A stretch of DNA of 30,278 bases from positions 1-30,278 of the IMG/VR virus record IMGVR_UViG_3300025413_000086; one strand, given 5' to 3'. A model generated the notes under the pieces. It made no database searches and was not told the DNA's origin. It saw only the letters and a list, made by a program, of their open reading frames with translations. Source of the stretch: a virus. Both the position numbers and the translations under genes were made by a program. Position 1 is the first letter of the stretch; the number at the start of each line of letters is the position of its first letter. Shown here in pieces: positions 1-6,657 of this stretch.

Positions 1-1
1 C

Positions 2-340
2 CACCGTGACAATAGCTTCAATCATGTCGCTACCGTTGATGCGACATGTGAAATTTCTAATGCTCAAGATCATGCAGAAGCTGTTAATTGGGCACTCGAA
101 TATGCTTACCGCTTGACTCAGAACATCGAAGGTTCTTGGTCTCGTGAGCGTGTCCTTGAGATTGATGGAGAGCTTATTGAAAATCCCGACTGGAATAAGC
201 ATGTCACCACGGTAATGCCGCTCGAAATCTATAACGGTGAGGAATACGGTCATCGCTCGAGCATGATGGGTGATCGGATGATCATTGACGGAAAGACTTT
301 TGAAGTTGATTTTTTCGGCTTCAAGGGACTTTGCGATTGA
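2..340 (+). CDS. Hypothetical protein, 5'-truncated by the window edge
   Basis: The reading frame is open from the first complete codon at position 2 to a TGA at 338-340, so the gene begins upstream of the window. About 112 residues are visible and I recognise no family. The fragment is acidic, with aromatic-rich segments such as NWALEYAYRL and a C-terminus ending DFFGFKGLCD. An internal ATG lies at 191 but nothing ribosome-binding-like supports it. The stop codon sits inside the -35 hexamer of the next promoter, so the gene ends exactly where the next transcription unit begins. The function is unknown; the coding call rests on the open frame and the packing with neighbours. Confidence 0.7.
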   Translation, partial: HRDNSFNHVATVDATCEISNAQDHAEAVNWALEYAYRLTQNIEGSWSRERVLEIDGELIENPDWNKHVTTVMPLEIYNGEEYGHRSSMMGDRMIIDGKTFEVDFFGFKGLCD

Positions 341-365
341 CATTTTTATCAAAGTAGATTAGACT
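337..365 (+). promoter_or_regulatory. Promoter P1 (TTGACA-17-TAGACT)
   Basis: The -35 TTGACA (337-342), a 17-nt spacer and the -10 TAGACT (360-365) match the repeated phage promoter of this window. The leader CTATAAGGAATGGAGA follows and supplies the ribosome-binding site of the gene at 392. Confidence 0.9.
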
Positions 366-391
366 AAATCTATAAGGAATGGAGAATGAAT

Positions 392-610
392 ATGCTTATT
401 GGTGCTCTTATCGGTCTTGGTATCTCTCTGATCATGACTTGGATTTCTATGATCAACGCTCAGATGAAGGCTGACCGGCATAATAATGCGCTTGGTGGCA
501 GACTTGCTAGGTTGACTGGTAAAGCCCATGTTACCATCCACTACGGTCCGATTGTAATCAAGGCAGTCACGTTTACGGTGATCGGTGCCATTGTCGGTCA
601 TTTTATCTAA
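392..610 (+). CDS. Small membrane protein, two predicted TM segments
   Basis: This 72-residue protein has a hydrophobic N-terminal segment (about residues 1-20, LIGALIGLGISLIMTWISM), a basic polar middle (ADRHNN, GGRLARLTGK) and a second hydrophobic segment near the C-terminus (VTFTVIGAIVGHFI). It is probably an inner-membrane hairpin protein. I place the start at 392 because the leader's GGAG at 381-384 then lies 7 nt upstream, as in the sister genes; an alternative ATG at 386 is too close. It is transcribed alone from P1 and followed directly by P2. No family is recognised. Confidence 0.7.
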   Translation: MLIGALIGLGISLIMTWISMINAQMKADRHNNALGGRLARLTGKAHVTIHYGPIVIKAVTFTVIGAIVGHFI

Positions 611-616
611 TTTCGG

Positions 617-645
617 TTGACATTTTTCCGAAAGTAGATTAGACT
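617..645 (+). promoter_or_regulatory. Promoter P2 (TTGACA-17-TAGACT)
   Basis: The -35 is at 617-622 and the -10 TAGACT at 640-645. It is followed by the second leader type, ATCAACTGAGGAG. Confidence 0.9.
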
Positions 646-668
646 AAATTATCAACTGAGGAGCTGTT

Positions 669-878
669 ATGAAGACCTTCGGCACTTTTCTTCTTTTCGC
701 GGGGTTTCTTATCCTGGCTGGTACTGTCGGTCAAGACGATTACTGGGAAGCATGTCACCGCGCCGTCAATTGTGTCGCTGGTGAACCCATGAGCTTGTTT
801 CGTGAGTTCATTCAGCTTTCTGTCGGCATTGTCATGATGGCTCTTGGTGCAATGTTCGTTCTCACGGATGGTGAATAA
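669..878 (+). CDS. Small membrane protein, two predicted TM segments
   Basis: This 69-residue protein has a first hydrophobic stretch at residues 5-19 (GTFLLFAGFLILAG), a polar segment with two cysteines (DDYWEACHRAVNC) and a second hydrophobic stretch near the end (LSVGIVMMALGAMFVL). The start follows the strong GAGGAG of the P2 leader. The stop TAA shares its last A with the ATG of the next gene (TAATG), which indicates translational coupling. The family is unknown; by architecture it is a small inner-membrane protein, perhaps with a periplasmic loop. Confidence 0.72.
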   Translation: MKTFGTFLLFAGFLILAGTVGQDDYWEACHRAVNCVAGEPMSLFREFIQLSVGIVMMALGAMFVLTDGE

Positions 879-1081
879 TGCGCACTCAGACATTTCCCGA
901 CATCAATTTTAAGAACCATCATCTGATTGACTTTGTTTGGCGAGTAGTCTCGTCTCGAACTGGTGAAGCATACAAAATTAAACTTACCGAGTATGGCCTT
1001 TCCTGCAATTGTACTGCAGGTTCCATGCGTGGTAAGTGTAAGCATGCTCAACAGATTCATGATCTTTTGGTAGAAGACTAA
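878..1081 (+). CDS. SWIM-type zinc-finger protein
   Basis: This 67-residue protein ends with a CxC...CxH arrangement (SCNCTAGSMRGKCKHAQQIHDLL), the signature of SWIM zinc fingers, which in other proteins mediate DNA or protein contacts. The N-terminal half (FVWRVVSSRTGEAYKIKL) looks like the beta-strand part seen in small stand-alone SWIM proteins of phages. It is coupled to the preceding membrane protein by a TAATG overlap. A role in binding nucleic acid is inferred from the motif only. Confidence 0.75.
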   Translation: MRTQTFPDINFKNHHLIDFVWRVVSSRTGEAYKIKLTEYGLSCNCTAGSMRGKCKHAQQIHDLLVED

Positions 1082-1084
1082 ACT

Positions 1085-1483
1085 ATGACAATGCATCTTC
1101 TTGGTCCTGCTTATACCACTCTTTCGACACGTACTCGTAAGACTAAAGATCTTACTATTACGGCTAAGTTCGCTCAAGAGTTTCGTGACTACAATAAGCA
1201 AATGAAGCGCATTGGTAGTAAGGAAAAGACTATCGACGAGTATATTGCCTATCGGAAAGGCAAGGCGTCAACCAAGACTAAGAGTGCGCCTCTCCCTAAG
1301 TACACAGTGAGTGACCACCGTGAAAAGTATCCTTCTGGTTCTGGCATTGGTGTGAGTTTTGCTAGGACACCAAATCAATATACTGGTACTCTGGTGAAGG
1401 GTATCTCTACTCTCCATAAGAGTAATGCGGTTCCAGTAATTTCTGAAGAAGAAATGTTGGATCATGCAAAGATGCGCCGATAA
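1085..1483 (+). CDS. Conserved-looking phage hypothetical protein
   Basis: This 132-residue basic protein starts 3 nt after the SWIM gene stop and is probably translated by coupling. It is rich in Lys and Thr, with segments such as RKTKDLTITAKFAQEF, a Lys/Ser/Thr linker near residues 60-66 and the C-terminal ISEEEMLDHAKMRR. No enzymatic motif is visible. Composition suggests a soluble protein with a flexible middle. It shares the P2 transcript with the membrane protein and the SWIM protein. Confidence 0.65.
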   Translation: MTMHLLGPAYTTLSTRTRKTKDLTITAKFAQEFRDYNKQMKRIGSKEKTIDEYIAYRKGKASTKTKSAPLPKYTVSDHREKYPSGSGIGVSFARTPNQYTGTLVKGISTLHKSNAVPVISEEEMLDHAKMRR

Positions 1484-1488
1484 AATAG

Positions 1489-1554
1489 AAAGACAGAATA
1501 TGACTTATCCTAAAACTGAAAAAAGACTGAATATGACTTATCCTGAAACTGAAG
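1489..1554 (+). repeat. 33-bp tandem duplication spanning a start codon
   Basis: Two adjacent copies (1489-1521 and 1522-1554) differ at only a few positions. Each contains AAAGACWGAATATGACTTATCC. The unit is 11 codons, so the frame is kept and the duplicated ATGs encode MTYPKTE and MTYPETE. Confidence 0.85.
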
Positions 1555-1850
1555 ACGAACTTATTACAGATTTTCGTGAGTGGTTGCTTACTAAAAATCC
1601 CAAAGAAAAATTCAACTATACGAGCAACTCTAATTGTTGCTTTGCTCAATATCTAAAAAATAAAGGATATTGTTCAAATCCTGCTGTTGGTGGTACGAAT
1701 TGGTTTGATTTTCGCAATTCTCATAAAAAGTTTCCAATTCCTGATAAGATTAGAGACGCACTTCTAAGAGGTAGAACCTTCGGTTCGGTCCTGAAAATTC
1801 TTAATAGGAAAAGTTTTCTAAAAACTTTGTTGACATTTTTCCGAAAGTAG
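1500..1850 (+). CDS. Hypothetical protein with duplicated N-terminus
   Basis: The frame encodes 116 residues from ATG 1500, or 105 from ATG 1533; the two starts lie in a 33-bp tandem repeat and both have only weak AGA-type ribosome binding. The protein contains acidic then aromatic segments (TEDELITDFREWLL, GGTNWFDFRNSHKKF) and a basic hydrophobic tail (LLRGRTFGSVLKILNRK). The last codons run through the P3 -35 box and spacer: the residues LTFFRK and the TAG stop are encoded by promoter DNA. This suggests the tail was acquired when the gene was joined to a promoter module. No function is recognised. Confidence 0.55.
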   Translation: MTYPKTEKRLNMTYPETEDELITDFREWLLTKNPKEKFNYTSNSNCCFAQYLKNKGYCSNPAVGGTNWFDFRNSHKKFPIPDKIRDALLRGRTFGSVLKILNRKSFLKTLLTFFRK

Positions 1851-1858
1851 ATTAGACT
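1830..1858 (+). promoter_or_regulatory. Promoter P3 (TTGACA-17-TAGACT)
   Basis: The -35 is at 1830-1835 and the -10 at 1853-1858. The promoter overlaps the 3' end of the preceding coding region. The leader is CTATAGGGAATGGAGATCGAC. Confidence 0.9.
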
Positions 1859-1882
1859 AATCTATAGGGAATGGAGATCGAC

Positions 1883-2095
1883 ATGATTCATTATGCAGAA
1901 TGGCGTGATAATGGTCTTTGGGTTGATTGGTTCGATACTGGGTCTTTTGATTTTGCCGCAGTATGGAATCCCAAAACCAATCGTTTGATCTTCGAAGGGA
2001 ATGACGATCTCTTTAAGAAAACATTCACTGATGGTAAGCCCAGTGCAGAAACTGCAATTTTGACCATCATGCGGTGGCAGAATTCTGGTTACTGA
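1883..2095 (+). CDS. Small hypothetical protein
   Basis: This 70-residue protein is rich in Trp, Phe and Asp (EWRDNGLWVDWFDTGSFDF) and ends with TIMRWQNSGY. The ATG at 1883 is chosen because GGAG of the promoter leader lies 6 nt upstream; the in-frame ATG at 1871 is inside the ribosome-binding region itself. It is the only gene of the P3 unit. A compact soluble beta-rich protein is plausible from the alternating pattern. No family is recognised. Confidence 0.7.
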   Translation: MIHYAEWRDNGLWVDWFDTGSFDFAAVWNPKTNRLIFEGNDDLFKKTFTDGKPSAETAILTIMRWQNSGY

Positions 2096-2116
2096 AAAAT
2101 CTTTCTTAAAAATAAG

Positions 2117-2145
2117 TTGACATTTTTCTTCTTTTATGGTAGACT
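2117..2145 (+). promoter_or_regulatory. Promoter P4 (TTGACA-17-TAGACT)
   Basis: The -35 is at 2117-2122 and the -10 at 2140-2145, with an ATCAACTGAGGAG leader. Confidence 0.9.
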
Positions 2146-2170
2146 AAATTATCAACTGAGGAGATATTCC

Positions 2171-2527
2171 ATGGCTTATGTGTCGAAGGAAACCAAGGAA
2201 CTGATTGCACCGAAGGTGAAGGAAATCCTCAAGAAGTACAAGATGAAGGGTACTCTGTCCGTTCGGAACTACAGCACTCTGATACTCACTCTGAATGAAG
2301 GGCCACTGAAGTTTGCTCAGGATGATCTGGATGGGTATGCCCAGATGAGCTTCCATCATCTTGATCGCTTTGAAGGTAAAGAACGCTCGTTTATGCGTGA
2401 ACTTCAGGTCGCAATGAATGACGGCAATCACGACCGCAGCGATTCTATGACAGACTACTTTGATGTGGGTTGGTATGCCTATGTTTATGCAGGTCGTTGG
2501 GATAAGCGCTATAAGCTCACTGCATAA
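2171..2527 (+). CDS. Conserved-type phage hypothetical protein
   Basis: This 118-residue protein starts MAYVSKETKELIAPKVKEIL and continues with a beta-type segment (GTLSVRNYSTLILTLNEG), then a C-terminal part rich in Tyr and Asp (DYFDVGWYAYVYAGRWDKRY). The pattern of an N-terminal helix followed by KGTLSVRNYSTLILTL resembles small proteins I have seen in phages and plasmids, but I cannot name a family with certainty. The start follows GAGGAG with 8-9 nt spacing. It is first in a P4 operon that continues through at least 3563. Confidence 0.75.
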   Translation: MAYVSKETKELIAPKVKEILKKYKMKGTLSVRNYSTLILTLNEGPLKFAQDDLDGYAQMSFHHLDRFEGKERSFMRELQVAMNDGNHDRSDSMTDYFDVGWYAYVYAGRWDKRYKLTA

Positions 2528-2537
2528 GGAATTATAC

Positions 2538-2690
2538 ATGGAAAAATATATTGAGCATAAAGGTGTTCTTTTTCATCCTTACGAATGGGCTGGTGGGTTT
2601 AAGCCTACTCATAAAGAGGTTGTGAAAGCACAAGCGGCTCGGCGGCGTGAACTTGCTCGTGGTGAAGCTCATCTAGTAGATGGAGATTAA
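2538..2690 (+). CDS. Small basic hypothetical protein
   Basis: This 50-residue protein begins MEKYIEHKGVLFHPYEWAGG and ends with a helix rich in Ala and Arg (KAQAARRRELARGEAHL). AAGGA upstream of ATG 2538 gives a good ribosome-binding site in the short gap after the previous gene. It is co-transcribed from P4. No function is recognised. Confidence 0.7.
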   Translation: MEKYIEHKGVLFHPYEWAGGFKPTHKEVVKAQAARRRELARGEAHLVDGD

Positions 2691-2691
2691 T

Positions 2692-2796
2692 ATGAATACA
2701 TTTATTAAACTTTGGCTTATGTGCATTTTTCTTACTTTTTTATTTTGGGCTGGGATTGGATATATTGCCTTTCATTTTATCACTAAGTTTTGGTAA
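2692..2796 (+). CDS. 34-residue single-pass membrane peptide
   Basis: The short frame begins 1 nt after the previous stop, behind GGAGATTAAT, and encodes MNTFIKLWLMCIFLTFLFW followed by AGIGYIAFHFITKFW. Nearly the whole peptide is hydrophobic with Lys near both ends, typical of a small single-pass membrane protein. AAGGA directly after its stop serves the next gene, supporting a continuous operon. Confidence 0.6.
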   Translation: MNTFIKLWLMCIFLTFLFWAGIGYIAFHFITKFW

Positions 2797-2807
2797 GGAA
2801 TTAGATT

Positions 2808-3176
2808 ATGGGTTATGAAACTAATTATTCGCTTTATACTGAAAGCAGTGAAATTCTTCAGGAAGTGAAGGGTGTTGATGCAAACGGAAATCCTGCTTCA
2901 GTGTTTATTCAGAAGTTCTATGACGTAGATACGTTTAAGCAAGAGATTTCCGATCTCGCTGGGTATAACTATCTTTGGGGTGAACCGTGTAAGTGGTATG
3001 ATCACGAAAAGGATATGCGCAGTTATTCGAAGAAGTATCCTGCTGTGCTCTTCAAGCTCTTTGGTGAAGGTGAAGATTCGTTTGATATTTGGGTGAAGTA
3101 CTTCAAGAATGGAAAGATGCAAAAGTGCATAGGCATCGTTCAGTATGATCCTTTCGATGAATCTAAGATGAAGTGA
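2808..3176 (+). CDS. Conserved-type phage hypothetical protein
   Basis: This 122-residue protein (MGYETNYSLYTESS...) is rich in aromatic residues and Lys (LFKLFGEGEDSFDIWVKYFKNGKMQ). AAGGAATTAGATT precedes the ATG. The N-terminal MGYETNYSL pattern is common in small phage proteins of unknown role. The middle FYDVDTFKQEISDL and WGEPCKWYDHEKDM suggest a small alpha/beta domain. It is followed 9 nt later by the next gene of the P4 operon. Confidence 0.72.
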   Translation: MGYETNYSLYTESSEILQEVKGVDANGNPASVFIQKFYDVDTFKQEISDLAGYNYLWGEPCKWYDHEKDMRSYSKKYPAVLFKLFGEGEDSFDIWVKYFKNGKMQKCIGIVQYDPFDESKMK

Positions 3177-3185
3177 GGTCTTAAT

Positions 3186-3563
3186 ATGGCTACTCGTGCT
3201 ACAATCGCTCTTGAATTTGCCGACGGTACAGTTCAGGAAATCTATTCTCACTGGGATGGTTATATCTCTGGTGTTGGTTCTATTCTTTTGGAACACTATA
3301 AGACGCCTCAGTCCGTCGCTGAGCTGCTAGCTCAGGGTGATCTGAGTTCTCTAGGTGTGAACCTTGACGAAACCGTATTCTATGCTAGAGACCGCGGAGA
3401 GACTGGTGTTTCTGCTCGGCGCTATGACAGTTACAAAGAATATCTTCAGAATGCGGATTTCCAGGGATATGACTACATCATGCGCGAAGGTGTGTGGTAT
3501 GTCAATCGTAGTGGATTGGTAAAGAATCTGATTGAAGCTTTCCGAGTAGAGGAACGACTTTAA
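3186..3563 (+). CDS. Conserved MATRATIALEFADG-type phage protein
   Basis: This 125-residue protein begins MATRATIALEFADGTVQEIY followed by SHWDGYISGVGSILLEHY. This pattern (N-terminal MATRxTI, then an HWDGY motif) recurs in small uncharacterised phage and bacterial proteins. The rest has VFYARDRGETG and YDYIMREGVWYV. The family has no assigned function that I know of. A GAGG before the ATG gives translation initiation. It is the last gene of the P4 operon; P5 starts 8 nt after its stop. Confidence 0.78.
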   Translation: MATRATIALEFADGTVQEIYSHWDGYISGVGSILLEHYKTPQSVAELLAQGDLSSLGVNLDETVFYARDRGETGVSARRYDSYKEYLQNADFQGYDYIMREGVWYVNRSGLVKNLIEAFRVEERL

Positions 3564-3570
3564 AAATTGG

Positions 3571-3599
3571 TTGACATTTTTCCGAAAATAGATTAGACT
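3571..3599 (+). promoter_or_regulatory. Promoter P5 (TTGACA-17-TAGACT)
   Basis: The -35 is at 3571-3576 and the -10 at 3594-3599, with an ATCAACTGAGGAG leader. Confidence 0.9.
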
Positions 3600-3624
3600 A
3601 AATTATCAACTGAGGAGATAATCC

Positions 3625-3822
3625 GTGGACTATTCTTTTTGTGTTCAAGGTGAAGGTCCTACAGGTCGCCTGTATTCGACTCGATACTTTAACACGCTGA
3701 AAGAAGCCATGGATTATCTCAATCTGCCAGGTGTCCGCTTCGGTACCGTCTATTCTCGCTATGTCGGCGGTCAGGTCATTTTCACAAATGATCCCGAAAT
3801 GATAGACTCAATTAATTTTTAA
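3625..3822 (+). CDS. Small hypothetical protein with GTG start
   Basis: This 65-residue protein (start DYSFCVQGEGPTGRLYSTRY) has a GTG start placed 8 nt after the GAGGAG of the standard leader, with no ATG at the equivalent position. The sequence continues with LKEAMDYLNLPGVRFGTVYSR and a beta-rich end (GGQVIFTNDPEMI). It is transcribed alone from P5. No family is recognised; a small alpha/beta fold is likely. Confidence 0.72.
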   Translation: MDYSFCVQGEGPTGRLYSTRYFNTLKEAMDYLNLPGVRFGTVYSRYVGGQVIFTNDPEMIDSINF

Positions 3823-3828
3823 AATCGG

Positions 3829-3857
3829 TTGACATTTTTCCTGGTCCGTGGTAGTCT
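3829..3857 (+). promoter_or_regulatory. Promoter P6 (TTGACA-17-TAGTCT)
   Basis: The -35 is at 3829-3834 and the -10 TAGTCT at 3852-3857, with a CTATAAGGAATGGAG leader. Confidence 0.9.
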
Positions 3858-3883
3858 AAACTATAAGGAATGGAGATCAATAT

Positions 3884-4732
3884 ATGCCTCGTGGTGTTCC
3901 CGCTTCTGGTTTTCGTAAACCTCGCACTAAGAAGAATGCTGCTCCGGTTGTTCAAGCTCCGGTTGCAGTTGAAACTGATGCTGAAATCTTTCAGCGCATT
4001 ACCGAACGATTTGAAGTTCTTGAGCTCATGACTCAGGCCGCTACCAGCGGTGATGTCACCTCGCTCATTGTCTCGGGACCTGCTGGTCTCGGTAAGTCGT
4101 TCTCGGTTGAAGAAGTTCTTAATGACTGGGACCCTGAAGAACTCAACCACACCATTGTCAAGGGCTACATTCGTCCTCCCTCGCTCTATCGTCTGCTCTA
4201 TCAGCACCGTGAAGCCAATCAGGTTCTCGTGTTCGATGATGCTGACTCGATCTTCTTTGATGAAGTGTCTCTGTCTCTTCTTAAGGCCGCTTGTGACAGC
4301 AACAAGCATCGCCGGATCAGTTACATGACCGAAGGCACTCTCTTTGATGGCGAATCTGATATTCTACCTCGCGGTTTCGACTTCTATGGTAACATCATCT
4401 TCATTACCAATCTCGACTTTGATGCGATGATTGCCAAGGGCCATAAGCTTGCACCTCATCTTGGTGCTATGATTTCTCGGTCGCACTATATCGACCTGGC
4501 AATGAAGACCAAGCGTGATTATCTCATTCGGATCAAGCATGTGATCTCGAAGGGTATGCTCAAGAATGACGGTCTGTCTGAAAAGGCTCAGTCGGATATT
4601 CTCGCCTTTATCTTTGATAACCAGGATAAGATGCGTGAACTCTCGCTCCGTATGGTTCGGAAGGTTGCCGACATCCGCCGCAAGGATAATCCCAACTGGA
4701 CTAAAATCGCAAGGATTACTTGTTGCCATTAA
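3884..4732 (+). CDS. AAA-family ATPase
   Basis: This 282-residue protein has a low-complexity N-terminal tail (PRGVPASGFRKPRTKKNAAP plus an Ala/Val/Pro run), then a P-loop ATPase core: Walker A GPAGLGKS near residues 65-72 and Walker B LVFDDAD near residues 114-120. Downstream, NIIFITNLDFD has the position and ending of a sensor 1 strand, and SLRMVRKVADIRR is an Arg-rich C-terminal segment. Short single-core AAA ATPases of this form occur in large myoviruses; substrate and partner are unknown. It has its own promoter P6 and is followed at once by P7, so it is an independent unit. Confidence 0.88.
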   Translation: MPRGVPASGFRKPRTKKNAAPVVQAPVAVETDAEIFQRITERFEVLELMTQAATSGDVTSLIVSGPAGLGKSFSVEEVLNDWDPEELNHTIVKGYIRPPSLYRLLYQHREANQVLVFDDADSIFFDEVSLSLLKAACDSNKHRRISYMTEGTLFDGESDILPRGFDFYGNIIFITNLDFDAMIAKGHKLAPHLGAMISRSHYIDLAMKTKRDYLIRIKHVISKGMLKNDGLSEKAQSDILAFIFDNQDKMRELSLRMVRKVADIRRKDNPNWTKIARITCCH

Positions 4733-4740
4733 AGTTTTGA

Positions 4741-4769
4741 TTGACATTTTATCAAAACAATGGTAGAAG
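4741..4769 (+). promoter_or_regulatory. Promoter P7 (TTGACA-17-TAGAAG)
   Basis: The -35 is at 4741-4746 and the -10 TAGAAG at 4764-4769, a weaker -10 than its sisters. The leader is CTATAAGGAATGGAGATTGAC. Confidence 0.82.
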
Positions 4770-4793
4770 GGTCTATAAGGAATGGAGATTGAC

Positions 4794-4940
4794 ATGGAAA
4801 AGGATATTGTTGAATTTTATCTGAGCTTGGTGGATTCTGATGATGCAGAAGATCAGACCTGCAATAAGTTCGATATTGACGAAGATACTCTTAACTATAT
4901 TCTTATGTGTGATTTTGTTGAAACCTTTTCGGAGAATTGA
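4794..4940 (+). CDS. 48-residue acidic protein
   Basis: The short frame after the P7 leader encodes MEKDIVEFYLSLVDSDDAED, then QTCNKFDIDEDTLNYILMCD and FVETFSEN. It is strongly acidic (many Asp/Glu) and predicted helical. The ATG at 4794 is 6 nt after GGAG, as in the sister genes. Such acidic small proteins in phage early regions are often inhibitors or adaptors, but nothing here shows a target. The next gene starts 1 nt after its stop (TGATATG). Confidence 0.68.
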   Translation: MEKDIVEFYLSLVDSDDAEDQTCNKFDIDEDTLNYILMCDFVETFSEN

Positions 4941-4941
4941 T

Positions 4942-5295
4942 ATGACTAAGTTTGCTGCATTTGACCGGAAGAATCTTCTTGCTCTTCGTACCGAAATGGA
5001 AGCGGTTCTTGCTAAGTACGGCATCGACTCAAACCTCGAGTTTACTGTTGGTAGCATGAAGTTTGCTGCCGCTGAGGTTGAGATCAAGGTATCTGCCAAG
5101 ATCAAGGGCGCTCGGACTCTTAAGGATTCTCTTCTTGAAGCTCGGGTCAAGACCCTTGGTCTGGTGATGGAAAAGAACGGTGCTCGTCTCGTTCGCTATG
5201 ACACCAAGAAGTACAAGATGCCCTACATCTATGAGAAGGGTGGTAAGCTTTTCAAGACCACGGAAGAACATGCAAAGATTCTTTTTGCTGCATAA
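4942..5295 (+). CDS. Hypothetical protein, basic alpha/beta
   Basis: This 117-residue protein begins MTKFAAFDRKNLLALRTEME and has a beta-type middle (LEFTVGSMKFAAAEVEIKVS) and basic C-terminal half (KNGARLVRYDTKKYKMPYIY). GGAGAATTGAT before ATG 4942 places the start just downstream of the acidic peptide gene, so the two are coupled. The codon choice (GCT, CTT, CGT, AAG) matches the strongly biased genes of this region, which suggests high expression. No family is recognised. Confidence 0.75.
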   Translation: MTKFAAFDRKNLLALRTEMEAVLAKYGIDSNLEFTVGSMKFAAAEVEIKVSAKIKGARTLKDSLLEARVKTLGLVMEKNGARLVRYDTKKYKMPYIYEKGGKLFKTTEEHAKILFAA

Positions 5296-5299
5296 TTGA

Positions 5300-5328
5300 T
5301 TGACATTTTTCCGAAAGTAGATTAGACT
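5300..5328 (+). promoter_or_regulatory. Promoter P8 (TTGACA-17-TAGACT)
   Basis: The -35 is at 5300-5305 and the -10 at 5323-5328, with a CTATAGGGAATGGAGATTGAC leader. Confidence 0.9.
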
Positions 5329-5353
5329 AAATCTATAGGGAATGGAGATTGAC

Positions 5354-5560
5354 ATGATTGCTAAGAAGCTCATTGAAAAGATCCGCTCGACCAAGGGTCC
5401 TATTCTTGCGGGCTTGACAAATTTCTCAGGTGTGATTTATGTTCAGGTGAGCAAAAAGGACTTGCTCCAACAGATCAAGCACGGATTCAAGCCCGACGAA
5501 GAAACTGGGTTCGAGCTTGATGATGAAGGTTTTCTTGATAAAGATTATTCTTCAAATTAA
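5354..5560 (+). CDS. Small hypothetical protein
   Basis: This 68-residue protein (MIAKKLIEKIRSTKGPILAG...) has a basic N-terminal helix, a middle strand (TNFSGVIYVQVSKKDLL) and an acidic tail (ETGFELDDEGFLDKDYSSN). The start at 5354 follows the standard leader; the in-frame ATG at 5342 is part of the ribosome-binding region. It is transcribed alone from P8. The function is unknown. Confidence 0.7.
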   Translation: MIAKKLIEKIRSTKGPILAGLTNFSGVIYVQVSKKDLLQQIKHGFKPDEETGFELDDEGFLDKDYSSN

Positions 5561-5572
5561 TTTTTAAATTGG

Positions 5573-5601
5573 TTGACATTTTTCCGAAAGTAGATTAGAC
5601 T
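5573..5601 (+). promoter_or_regulatory. Promoter P9 (TTGACA-17-TAGACT)
   Basis: The -35 is at 5573-5578 and the -10 at 5596-5601. The leader ATCAACAACGAAGGAAAGG is a variant of the usual form. Confidence 0.9.
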
Positions 5602-5633
5602 AAATTATCAACAACGAAGGAAAGGTTTTTATT

Positions 5634-6599
5634 ATGGCTCACGAACTTGAAATTCTCGAAAATGGTCAGGCCTCGATGGTCTATGCTAATGAAGTCCCCT
5701 GGCATGGTCTGGGTGTGAAGGTTGATGGTGACCTCACCCCTCAGCAGATGCTCGAAGCTGCAGGTCTTGATTGGCGAGTGAACACTCAGCCTTGCTTTAC
5801 CATGATCGATGACAAGCGTGTCAAGATCGGTAAGCAGGCTCTTATTCGTGACCGTGACAACAAGATCCTGGATATCATCTCGGATGACTGGAAGCCCATG
5901 CAGAACGAAGATGCCTTTGCCTTCTTCAATGACTTCATTGCGGCTGGTGACATGAGCATGGAAACTGCCGGTAGTCTTAAGGGCGGCAAGATCGTCTGGG
6001 CTCTTGCGGCTGTCAAGGAATCGTTTGAACTCTTCGGTGGTCGTGACAAGGTTGATGCTTATCTTCACTTCACCAATCCTCACTCTTACGGTCAGTCGAT
6101 CGACGTTCGGTTCACTCCGATCCGTGTGGTGTGCAACAATACTCTGACTCTGTCTCTTCGGACTCAGTCCAAGAACCTTGTCAAGGTGAACCATCGCCGT
6201 GAGTTTGACCCTGAACTGGTCAAGGAAACTCTGGGTGTTGCCAAGAATAAGTTGAATGCATATAAGGAAATGGCTGAATTCCTTTCTACCAAGCGATTCA
6301 CCAACGAGTCCATCGTGGAATACTTCACTCGTGTGTTCCCGGTTGCTTCTTCGAAGGCTGATCCCAAGAAGGAAATCTCGAAGTCGACCAAACTGGCTAT
6401 GGAAGTCATTGACACTCAGCCAGGCGCGGAACTTGGTGAAGGTACCTTCTGGCAGGCATTCAACACTGTCACCTATATGACCGATCATCTCATCGGTCGT
6501 TCACCTGATACTCGCCTTCAGTCGGCTTGGTATGGTACCAATCAGAACCTCAAGACCAAGGCTCTTGAACTTGCTATGGAAATGGCAGAGGCGGCCTAA
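5634..6599 (+). CDS. DUF932 / phage-plasmid-like protein
   Basis: This 321-residue protein opens with ELEILENGQASMVYANEVPW and HGLG, the N-terminal signature of the DUF932 family found widely in phages, plasmids and mobile elements. Other conserved-looking parts are ISDDWKPMQNEDAFAFFNDF, VDAYLHFTNPHSYGQSIDVR and FTPIRVVCNNTL. The length is typical of the family. Its biochemical role is not established. It has its own promoter (P9), strong codon bias suggesting abundant expression, and is followed by a terminator-like hairpin, so it forms a single-gene unit. Family assignment is confident; function is not. Confidence 0.88.
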   Translation: MAHELEILENGQASMVYANEVPWHGLGVKVDGDLTPQQMLEAAGLDWRVNTQPCFTMIDDKRVKIGKQALIRDRDNKILDIISDDWKPMQNEDAFAFFNDFIAAGDMSMETAGSLKGGKIVWALAAVKESFELFGGRDKVDAYLHFTNPHSYGQSIDVRFTPIRVVCNNTLTLSLRTQSKNLVKVNHRREFDPELVKETLGVAKNKLNAYKEMAEFLSTKRFTNESIVEYFTRVFPVASSKADPKKEISKSTKLAMEVIDTQPGAELGEGTFWQAFNTVTYMTDHLIGRSPDTRLQSAWYGTNQNLKTKALELAMEMAEAA

Positions 6600-6605
6600 G
6601 ATACT

Positions 6606-6640
6606 AGATCCCCATCGGTATAACTGGTGGGGATCTTCTT
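6606..6640 (+). terminator. Intrinsic terminator-like hairpin after the DUF932 gene
   Basis: AGATCCCCA (6606-6614) pairs perfectly with TGGGGATCT (6628-6636) around a 13-nt loop and is followed by a short T-rich run (TCTTCTT). The U-tract is interrupted, so termination may be partial. No promoter is visible between here and the next gene, consistent with readthrough into the operon starting at 6658. Confidence 0.6.
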
Positions 6641-6657
6641 CGTGGATTGGATAACTT

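Noticed and set aside
5595-6488. A 297-codon reverse-strand frame
   Set aside because: It lies antisense to the DUF932 gene and shows no motif, promoter or ribosome-binding site; it is a codon-bias shadow.
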